In this document: positions 1 through 4,887 of the stretch, in pieces
How positions within the stretch are numbered: position 1 is the first letter of the stretch
Layout: every line of letters begins with the position of its first letter
NCBI GenBank assembly: GCA_964606465.1
Contig: CAZSGI010000045.1
Span: 1-5,560, forward strand
Reading direction: 5' to 3'
Length of the DNA stretch: 5,560 nucleotides
From: CG10-46-32 sp964606465
Lineage (GTDB): Bacteria; Patescibacteriota; Patescibacteriia; UBA2169
Program-made: the position numbers and the translations under genes
The notes under the pieces: model-generated
What the model was told of the DNA's origin: nothing
What the model saw: the letters and a program-made list of their open reading frames with translations, nothing else
The model's database searches: none

Positions 1-17
1 ATGGTGGCGGTTTTCAT
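1..17 (-). CDS. possible start of a further gene, cut by the window edge
   Basis: An ATG on the minus strand overlaps the TGA stop of the preceding pilin gene in an ATGA arrangement, which is common between translationally coupled genes. Only five codons are visible (M-K-T-A-T), so no product can be named. A Lys right after Met would fit a signal-peptide start, but that is guesswork. The alternative is that the ATG is chance and the next gene starts further left. Confidence 0.3.
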
Positions 18-631
18 GGTTTTGGCGTCCATGCGTAGTTCGGATTTGGGCTGCAACTGACAGGTGAAAGGCGCTGGCAGTCTTGTTCCGTGATGTCATC
101 AAAGTGTTCAAGCCAGATGGTTTGGTCGCCGCATTCGTGCGTTGATTGCGGATACTTGCAAATACCAAGCACAGGACCTGAAGGTGCGGCGGGTGGTGTG
201 GGGCGTGCCTGTTGCCCAGTGATTGACCCAATCTGGTTCAGCGTAAAATTCGTTACCACAAACGCGGCAAACACAACCACCATGCCGATAACCGCGGTTT
301 TAATGGTTTGCCTGGCTTCGGTTACGACCTCCTCGTTGCCGCCGGACGACATCCACCGGAATCCGGCCCAGAAGAGCTGGATGAAGAAGATGATGCCGAC
401 AAACCCGAGGATGACGTTGATGATGTTGCCAATGATGCCCAAGACCTCGTCTTCGCTCGACTCTCCAACGTCGCCGCTCTTTAGGCCGGCTTTTTCTGCG
501 GTCGCGTCCAAAAACTTGAGCGCGCTCTCTCCGGCCTCACTGCGCGCCGCAAACGCAGCCTGCGGGCTTGCCAGGAATCCGGCGAGCCATAAAAACAGGA
601 ATGCGCTAGGGAGAATGGAGCGCGTGGCCAT
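14..631 (-). CDS. VirB2/TrbC-like pilin family protein with C-terminal four-cysteine tail (205 aa)
   Basis: This is a small membrane protein of the type IV secretion pilin-like family. Residues 1-28 form a signal peptide (hydrophobic core FLFLWLAGFLA, likely cleavage after AFA). A polar, acidic stretch follows (about 29-62), then a first membrane helix (about 65-88), the family signature AGFRWMSSGGNEEVVTEAR (89-107), and a second helix (about 111-134). After the helices a proline-rich linker (144-153) leads to a roughly 50-residue tail with cysteines at 158, 167, 185 and 193, likely paired in the oxidising exterior. I chose the ATG at 631. A longer reading from 688 would overlap the upstream gene and place charged residues ahead of the signal peptide. 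An AGGA lies 15 nt upstream, far for a ribosome site. The gene follows the 137-aa pilin by 22 nt with no promoter or terminator between, so co-transcription is likely. The family call is confident; the function of the tail is unknown. Confidence 0.85.
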   Translation of the reverse strand: MATRSILPSAFLFLWLAGFLASPQAAFAARSEAGESALKFLDATAEKAGLKSGDVGESSEDEVLGIIGNIINVILGFVGIIFFIQLFWAGFRWMSSGGNEEVVTEARQTIKTAVIGMVVVFAAFVVTNFTLNQIGSITGQQARPTPPAAPSGPVLGICKYPQSTHECGDQTIWLEHFDDITEQDCQRLSPVSCSPNPNYAWTPKP

Positions 632-653
632 ACAGCGTCGGCGTTTTCCTGTT

Positions 654-1067
654 TTAACCGGTTGTCTGGGCCGTTCCCGGCTGTTCAAGTACGCCGCCGA
701 CCCGGGACACCACGAAGTTGGTGATGACCCAGGCCATCATGACGATGACCAGCCCAATGACCGCCTGCAAGAGCATCTTCCGCGCCTCGCCGACCTGCTC
801 CTCATTGCCGCTCGCCGTCATCCACTTAAAACCGGCATACAAGATGATGATCACCGCGAGGATGCCGAGGAATCCGAGCAGGACGTTTATGACTTGCGCG
901 ATGTCCTGCTTCAGGTCCGTTGACTGCCCGACGTTCACCCGCTTGGCCTCATTCAGTCCGAACGGATCCTCTTGCGCGCGCGCCGCAGCAGGCGCGAAAA
1001 CCGCCAACCCAATCGCAAAGAGCGCGAGCAACGAGAGAGCGGTCCTTGAATGTATGGTCTTAATCAT
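654..1067 (-). CDS. VirB2/TrbC-like pilin family protein (137 aa)
   Basis: A compact member of the type IV secretion pilin-like family. It has a signal peptide 1-31 ending ARA|QE, a short exposed segment with VGQSTDLKQDIAQVIN (46-61), membrane helix one (about 56-78), the signature GFKWMTASGNEEQVGEARK (79-97), helix two (about 98-121), and a short polar tail. There are no cysteines. It is the closest relative in the window of the 173-aa pilin just upstream: over about 80 aligned residues a hand count gives roughly two thirds identity, so these two look like a tandem duplication. The ATG at 1067 was chosen because the upstream in-frame starts at 1103 and 1169 would lie at or before the predicted transcription start, and one would run through the terminator hairpin. 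No Shine-Dalgarno motif is visible. It heads a unit with the 205-aa pilin gene. Confidence 0.88.
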   Translation of the reverse strand: MIKTIHSRTALSLLALFAIGLAVFAPAAARAQEDPFGLNEAKRVNVGQSTDLKQDIAQVINVLLGFLGILAVIIILYAGFKWMTASGNEEQVGEARKMLLQAVIGLVIVMMAWVITNFVVSRVGGVLEQPGTAQTTG

Positions 1068-1083
1068 AGCGATAGTAAGACTA

Positions 1084-1100
1084 ATGATAGATGATAGATG
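1084..1100. repeat. tandem 7-bp repeat in the 5' leader
   Basis: ATGATAG occurs twice in direct succession and is followed by a third partial copy (ATG). It lies just at and after the predicted transcription start of the 137-aa pilin gene, so it would sit at the 5' end of the leader RNA. It may be an operator or simply a low-complexity leader; nothing in the sequence decides between these. Confidence 0.4.
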
Positions 1101-1105
1101 CATAT

Positions 1106-1134
1106 AGTATACCAAAAACGTCTTTGAAAGGCAA
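1106..1134 (-). promoter_or_regulatory. sigma70-type promoter for the 137-aa and 205-aa pilin genes
   Basis: On the minus strand the -35 box TTGCCT (1129-1134) is followed by a 17-bp spacer and the -10 box TATACT (1106-1111), matching the consensus at 4/6 and 5/6. The predicted start is near 1099, giving a leader of about 32 nt before the ATG at 1067. The spacing and -10 box are the same as at the promoter of the 173-aa pilin gene. Confidence 0.7.
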
Positions 1135-1137
1135 CAA

Positions 1138-1165
1138 ACAACCCCGCGCTTGCGGGCGGGGTTGT
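1138..1165 (-). terminator. intrinsic terminator after the 173-aa pilin gene
   Basis: A perfect 10-bp GC-rich stem (ACAACCCCGC pairing with GCGGGGTTGT) encloses an 8-nt loop. On the minus strand it is followed by the T-rich but interrupted run TTGTTG. It begins about 30 nt past the stop at 1197. The stem itself is symmetrical, but on the plus strand no gene would use it. The T-rich tail runs straight into the -35 box of the next promoter. Confidence 0.75.
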
Positions 1166-1196
1166 GCACAGGCGTGTGGGTTCGAGAGAAGCGGGG

Positions 1197-1718
1197 TTAG
1201 GTGGTTGCGGATTGGAGGTTGGAGACCACGAAGCTCGCAATTGCCCAGGCCGCGAATACCACCACCAGTCCGATAATCCCTTGGATAATCATCTTCCGCG
1301 CCTCGCCCACCTTATCCTCGTTGCCGCCCGCGGTCATCCACTTGAATCCGCCCGCGAGAATGATAATCACCGCCACAATGCCCAGGAACCCGAGGATGAT
1401 GTTGATGATGTTCGCGATTGAGCCTTTGAGGTCAGTCGTTTGTCCGAGACCTACGTCTTTGAATTCGGAGGTCAACCCGTACCCCGTTCTCCGGGGATCT
1501 GTGCTCACGCAAATTCCGGTTGTCGGGGTGCCGTCGTTTGCGGACGTGTCGCAGAACAGCCCGGAGTTGCACGCCAGGGCGGTGTTCGTGATGTCGCAGG
1601 CGCCGCCTTCCGCCACGGCGGAGACCTTGGCCGGAGCGAGCGCGAGTGCTGCGAAGCTTAGGGAAAACAGCCCGGCCAAAAGCATTTTCCACGACTGCCT
1701 GATGGGTGTTGCTGTCAT
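1197..1718 (-). CDS. VirB2/TrbC-like pilin family protein with N-terminal four-cysteine segment (173 aa)
   Basis: A type IV secretion pilin-like membrane protein. Residues 1-34 are a signal peptide (hydrophobic 13-30, likely cleavage after VSA). The next segment, about 36-80, carries cysteines at 41, 50, 56 and 70 in a CNSGLFC-type pattern typical of small disulfide-bonded modules. VGLGQTTDLKGSIANIIN (89-106) leads into helix one (about 101-123), the signature GFKWMTAGGNEDKVGEARK (124-142), and helix two (about 143-166). The shared part is roughly two thirds identical by hand alignment to the 137-aa pilin downstream; the cysteine segment is absent there. The ATG at 1718 was chosen because the longer reading from 1877 starts inside the neighbouring gene and crosses the promoter. 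No Shine-Dalgarno motif is visible. It is flanked by its own promoter and a terminator, so it is probably a single-gene transcript and could be dosed differently from the other subunits. Confidence 0.87.
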   Translation of the reverse strand: MTATPIRQSWKMLLAGLFSLSFAALALAPAKVSAVAEGGACDITNTALACNSGLFCDTSANDGTPTTGICVSTDPRRTGYGLTSEFKDVGLGQTTDLKGSIANIINIILGFLGIVAVIIILAGGFKWMTAGGNEDKVGEARKMIIQGIIGLVVVFAAWAIASFVVSNLQSATT

Positions 1719-1754
1719 AGTGTCTTTAAAAAGTTTAATACTAACAATAGGTTT

Positions 1755-1764
1755 TACACGTGTA
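1755..1764. promoter_or_regulatory. perfect 10-bp palindrome at the transcription start
   Basis: TACACGTGTA is a perfect palindrome lying between the -10 box and the predicted start (near 1757) of the 173-aa pilin gene. This is where a repressor dimer could block initiation. No second copy is seen at the sister promoter, so this is a weak operator candidate. Confidence 0.3.
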
Positions 1765-1792
1765 GTATACAATACCAGCCCGTTTTTCGCAA
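1764..1792 (-). promoter_or_regulatory. sigma70-type promoter for the 173-aa pilin gene
   Basis: The -35 box TTGCGA (1787-1792), a 17-bp spacer and the -10 box TATACT (1764-1769) match the consensus at 4/6 and 5/6. The predicted start is near 1757, with a leader of about 39 nt that is rich in A and T. The promoter lies in the 91-nt gap after the stop of the 113-aa pilin gene. No terminator was found in that gap, so some read-through from upstream is possible. Confidence 0.7.
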
Positions 1793-1809
1793 AATCAGTA
1801 TGTTGATAA

Positions 1810-2151
1810 CTACCCGGTTGGCGTGGTGATGATTTCCAGCACAAACCGCAGGATGATGTAGCTTGAGAACGCCACAAACATTCCGATGATGGCCCAGAGG
1901 AGCGTGTCTTTGCCGGTCTTTACCTTTTCCGGGTTGCCGCGGGACATCAGCAGAATGATGCCGCCGATGATGAAGAACGCGAGCGCGCCAACCCCAACGA
2001 ACCCGAGCAAAAAGCGCAACAGCCTGCCGTAGAGCTCCTGGGGGCCGGGTATGCTGCCCAAGGGGTTGAGGGAGCTCTGGCCCGGTTCCGCGGCCAGTGC
2101 GGGCAGAATCGGGACCAGGATGGCGAGGCCGGTGAAGAGTAGTTTTTTCAT
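1810..2151 (-). CDS. minimal VirB2/TrbC-like pilin family protein (113 aa)
   Basis: The shortest pilin-like protein of the set. It has a signal peptide 1-20 (MKK start, cleavage after ALA), a 22-residue exposed segment rich in Pro and Gly, helix one (about 44-69), the signature variant LLMSRGNPEKVKTGKD (67-82), and helix two (about 83-107). There are no cysteines. The NPEKVKxGKDxLxWAIIG form differs from the NEExVxEAR form of the other three stand-alone pilins, so it is probably a separate subfamily rather than a recent duplicate. It starts 15 nt after the peptidase fusion gene and is likely the last gene of the unit that begins at or before galU. No Shine-Dalgarno motif precedes the ATG; the start codon sits in a 12-bp palindrome (TTTCATATGAAA, 2146-2157). 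Confidence 0.87.
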   Translation of the reverse strand: MKKLLFTGLAILVPILPALAAEPGQSSLNPLGSIPGPQELYGRLLRFLLGFVGVGALAFFIIGGIILLMSRGNPEKVKTGKDTLLWAIIGMFVAFSSYIILRFVLEIITTPTG

Positions 2152-2166
2152 ATGAAAGGTTGCGCG

Positions 2167-3498
2167 TTAGTTGAATGAGACGTGGATGTGATTTTCGGTT
2201 TCAACGGTGCTGCAGTTGTACGGCGCGTAGCTCGCGGTGGTGCAGATGCGCTTGATGGAAACTTGGCTTGACGGAAAGGTAAATGTTTTGAGGCAGGAGA
2301 GGAAGTTGCTGTACGTTGTGGTGGAGGGCGCCATGTCAACACCCAACCCCACGGGGTGTTCGCCGTTGGTTGCGTGCCCGAGTTCAGAGCCGCCGGTAAT
2401 GGTGAAGCTGCCGCACTCGTTTTTAATGGCTTCCAGGTATCCGAAGACCCTGGTTTGCAGGCCGCCGACGTTGGTGCAGCTTCTTCCGCAGGTAACGCGG
2501 TAGTCTTGGTATTCGGCTCCCCCGCACCACCACCCGTCAAAGCCGCCGTTATTGATGTTGATGCCTCCGATTGCCTCAATTCTGTCCCGCGCGGCCTGCT
2601 CTTGGTTGCTCTTGGGCGCACTGCATACAGGAGCTTCCGGAACTCCGGGCGGCGCGGGCACCCCAACCGCCGGCACTGCGACGCGGACGCGGGGAGTGAA
2701 CGTGGTCGGCTCGCAGCAGACCGCGGGAGCCGGGCAGAACCCGGATTCTACCTTTTCCGGATTGCAGGCGGATTCTTGGGAGCAGGCGTAGTTTTCAAAC
2801 ACGCGGTCAACCGCAGCCAGGTAATCGCACGCAGCCGCAGCGGTTGGCAGCTCCCATCCGCCGAGCGCGGCTACCTTCTGCCGCACCGCATCGCTCCCGA
2901 CCGGCACGCATGATCCGGAAAAGCAGATGCTCTTCCGGTCCGTCTTGCAGGGCGTGCCGTCGCCCCAAAATTTGCAGTCAGCGGTTTGGTTTTTTACGGA
3001 TCCTGCCTGGTCGCCGTTCGCGCGCAAATCAGCCTCATTGCAGATGTCCCACCACGCCACGCCGCCCAGGAACCCCTTGAGCCCGGCCGTAGCCGTTACC
3101 TTGGCCCCTTCTGTTTTATCCTCCGTGTACCCGAACTGGGTTGAGGGGTTCGCGAACGCGAGCACGACCCACAGCACCAGGTAGAACGCCGCGAACACGA
3201 TGCCAACGCCAAACACGCTGCCCATGACCTGCTTTTTTGCGGCCCCTATTTTTTCGGCGTTCCCGCCCGAGGTGATCATGCCGATCGCGGCCCACACGAT
3301 CACCACGAGCGCGAGGCCCGCTGCTCCGGCGACGAGCCACTTGCCGATGGTTACGGCGGTCGCCACCACGTCGCACACCCCGCAGTTCCCACTCGCCGCG
3401 CACGCGCGGACCAGGGAATCGGCTCCGGCTGCATCCGGGAGGAGCGCGGCAGAGAAGACCGCGGTTACGGTCAGAAAGATGGCGGCGGCACGCTTCAT
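2167..3498 (-). CDS. pilin-like membrane domain fused to a cysteine-rich region and a C-terminal M15-like zinc peptidase domain (443 aa)
   Basis: Seen in order: signal peptide 1-26; three cysteines at 33, 39 and 42; helix one (about 52-75); a pilin-family signature, GMITSGGNAEKIGAAKKQ (73-90); helix two (about 91-116); a middle region (150-340) dense in cysteine, with a proline-rich linker near 274-290; and a C-terminal domain from about 345. That domain contains GEHPVGLGVDM (379-389), matching the HxxGxAxD metal site (H381, G384, D388), and NHIHVSFN (436-443), matching the closing HxH (H437, H439). This is the layout of M15/VanY-type D-Ala-D-Ala carboxypeptidases and related wall hydrolases, so the metal ligands appear intact. 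There are 22 cysteines in all, consistent with disulfides outside the membrane. Inferred role: an envelope-anchored enzyme cutting peptidoglycan cross-links, possibly clearing the wall for a pilus. It starts 2 nt after the solute-binding protein stop, so translational coupling is likely. Whether the peptidase is active, and its exact bond, cannot be told from sequence. Confidence 0.82.
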   Translation of the reverse strand: MKRAAAIFLTVTAVFSAALLPDAAGADSLVRACAASGNCGVCDVVATAVTIGKWLVAGAAGLALVVIVWAAIGMITSGGNAEKIGAAKKQVMGSVFGVGIVFAAFYLVLWVVLAFANPSTQFGYTEDKTEGAKVTATAGLKGFLGGVAWWDICNEADLRANGDQAGSVKNQTADCKFWGDGTPCKTDRKSICFSGSCVPVGSDAVRQKVAALGGWELPTAAAACDYLAAVDRVFENYACSQESACNPEKVESGFCPAPAVCCEPTTFTPRVRVAVPAVGVPAPPGVPEAPVCSAPKSNQEQAARDRIEAIGGININNGGFDGWWCGGAEYQDYRVTCGRSCTNVGGLQTRVFGYLEAIKNECGSFTITGGSELGHATNGEHPVGLGVDMAPSTTTYSNFLSCLKTFTFPSSQVSIKRICTTASYAPYNCSTVETENHIHVSFN

Positions 3499-3500
3499 AA

Positions 3501-4856
3501 TCAGTAGGTCAGGTTGATGTTCCGCACGGCTTCGTCAACGGCCGCTTCCGGCTCTTTTGAGCCGTCCGCTGTCTGCTCAATGGCGCGGCGGAGCGCCTCT
3601 TCCGCGGCCGCAACATCCCTGCCGTGGTACCACGTCTGCGCGGTTAAGAGCTGGTCCGCAAACGGCGCGAGCACCTCGTTTCCGCGCTGGGAAGCGATGA
3701 GGGTCCGCAGCGCGGTCGGCTTTCCCGATTTCTGCAGGAACGTCCCCGCGCCCTGCTCTGAAGTCGCGAACTGGATGAATCCCCACGCCTCGTTCTGGTG
3801 GCCGGACTGCTTGGTGACCCCCTCAATCCAGTAGTTGGCGAAGTTCACCTGTTTGCCGGCAACCGCGATTTGCGGGAGCTTGGATACCCCCACGTCAATG
3901 CCCGGCGCGAGCGAGCGGATCAGGGGCAGGTGGTAGGAGTACCCGAGGAAGAGCGCAAGCTGCTGGTTGGCAAACGCGTCCAACGACTCGGGCAGGGTTT
4001 CGTTCCAGGTGTACACCTCTTTTGCCGGGGAGGCGAAGTCCGTGTAAAACCGGAGCGCGTCTCTGCCCGGAACCACGCCAGGACCCGCCAGGTTTGCCGG
4101 CACCTCGTTGAAGGTGGCTTTTCTGCCTTTGGTCATTTCCGTTCCGTTCTGCATCATGAGCGCCGCGAGGATGTCCGGCGCGCGGTTGATGTTGCGGCTG
4201 CCTCCCAAGGCTGCTCCGGCTTGCACGATGTTCCCGTTCGTATCCTGCGTCGAGAGCAGCTTGACCGCGTTCTTGAATTCTTCCCATGTCCGCGGGACCT
4301 GCGCGACTCCGGCTTGGTTTAAGAGCTGCCGGTTGTAGTAGAGCGCGAGCGTATCCACCGAGAGCGGGAGCCCGTATACCTGGGAGTCCAGTACCGCGTC
4401 TTTGGAGACGGTGTCAATGAACGCCGCGCGCACGTCCTGGAGGCTGGGGAGCTTGGTGGTTTGCAGGGCCACCTCGGTTTTGTTGTTGAGAACGACGCTC
4501 GCGGGCAAGGTTACGCTCGCGGGCATGGGGGAGAGCAGGTTCTGGTACTCGGCGAGCCACGCGGTGTTGACGGAAATGATGTCCGGCCCGTTGCCCTCGG
4601 CCAGGGCGCGCACGATGGCGTCCTCGTACTCTTCCAGCCGGAGTTTTCGCACGGTTACGTTGATGTGCGGGTAGGTAAGCTTCCACGCGGCGATTACTTC
4701 CGTAAAGTCGCTCGGCTCGTTGAAAATCTGCCAGTAGTTGAGGGTTACCGGTTCCAGAGAATCCTTGGACACGCTTCCACTCCCCCTGCACCCCAACCCA
4801 AGGAGCGGGAGGAGTAATGCGAGAGCCAGGAGTTTGATTGTTTTTGTTTTTCGCAT
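3501..4856 (-). CDS. extracellular solute-binding protein, family 1 (sugar-type), lipoprotein (451 aa)
   Basis: This resembles the binding component of an ABC sugar importer, held on the cell surface. The signal peptide 1-22 ends in LLGLGC, so Cys23 is the likely lipidated residue. The lipobox is permissive rather than canonical (Gly at -3), and a glycine/serine-rich spacer follows. Family hallmarks are VTLNYWQIFNEPSDF (37-51), YPHINVTV (62-69), GNGPDIISVNTAWLAEY (88-104), the hinge-region YGLPLSVDTLALYYN (161-175), PRTWEEF (188-194), and the late AWGFIQFATSEQGAGTFLQK (357-376). The length is normal for the family. Substrate cannot be read from sequence: oligosaccharides are the usual ligands, but peptide or polymer binding is possible. 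It lies 29 nt after galU and 2 nt before the pilin-peptidase gene, with no permease or ATPase gene in the window. Its placement with pilin genes suggests a surface role beyond ordinary import, which is inference. No Shine-Dalgarno motif is seen. Confidence 0.9.
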   Translation of the reverse strand: MRKTKTIKLLALALLLPLLGLGCRGSGSVSKDSLEPVTLNYWQIFNEPSDFTEVIAAWKLTYPHINVTVRKLRLEEYEDAIVRALAEGNGPDIISVNTAWLAEYQNLLSPMPASVTLPASVVLNNKTEVALQTTKLPSLQDVRAAFIDTVSKDAVLDSQVYGLPLSVDTLALYYNRQLLNQAGVAQVPRTWEEFKNAVKLLSTQDTNGNIVQAGAALGGSRNINRAPDILAALMMQNGTEMTKGRKATFNEVPANLAGPGVVPGRDALRFYTDFASPAKEVYTWNETLPESLDAFANQQLALFLGYSYHLPLIRSLAPGIDVGVSKLPQIAVAGKQVNFANYWIEGVTKQSGHQNEAWGFIQFATSEQGAGTFLQKSGKPTALRTLIASQRGNEVLAPFADQLLTAQTWYHGRDVAAAEEALRRAIEQTADGSKEPEAAVDEAVRNINLTY

Positions 4857-4869
4857 GCGACTTTCGAGA

Positions 4870-4887
4870 AGGTACCTGTTGGTACCT
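4870..4887 (-). promoter_or_regulatory. hairpin at the galU / solute-binding protein junction
   Basis: Two copies of GGTACC flank a 4-nt loop, giving a 7-bp perfect stem (AGGTACC / GGTACCT). The hairpin overlaps the galU stop codon and ends 13 nt before the next ATG. There is no T-run after it, so it is not a classic terminator. It could be a processing site, an attenuator, or a block on the next gene's start. Confidence 0.4.

Noticed and set aside
632..688. Longer N-terminus for the 205-aa pilin, starting at 688
   Set aside because: It would overlap the preceding gene by about 35 nt and put a basic, non-hydrophobic stretch ahead of an otherwise normal signal peptide.
90..923. A long plus-strand open frame (277 codons) opposite two pilin genes
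   Set aside because: It spans two well-supported minus-strand genes and the gap between them. Its protein is low-complexity, with Met/Pro/Thr/Ser bias that mirrors the hydrophobic codons on the other strand, and it has no recognisable domain.
1719..1809. Terminator after the 113-aa pilin gene
   Set aside because: No GC-rich inverted repeat followed by a T-run was found on the minus strand in this gap; only the promoter of the next gene is supported.
2146..2157. 12-bp palindrome TTTCATATGAAA centred on the start of the 113-aa pilin gene
   Set aside because: Half of it is the common signal-peptide start ATGAAA, so a chance palindrome is likely. It is too short and A/T-rich to form a stable RNA hairpin.
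3798..4322. Plus-strand open frame of 174 codons inside the solute-binding protein gene
   Set aside because: It is antisense to a clear family match. Its Arg/Gly/Val-rich composition is typical of a shadow frame in GC-rich DNA.
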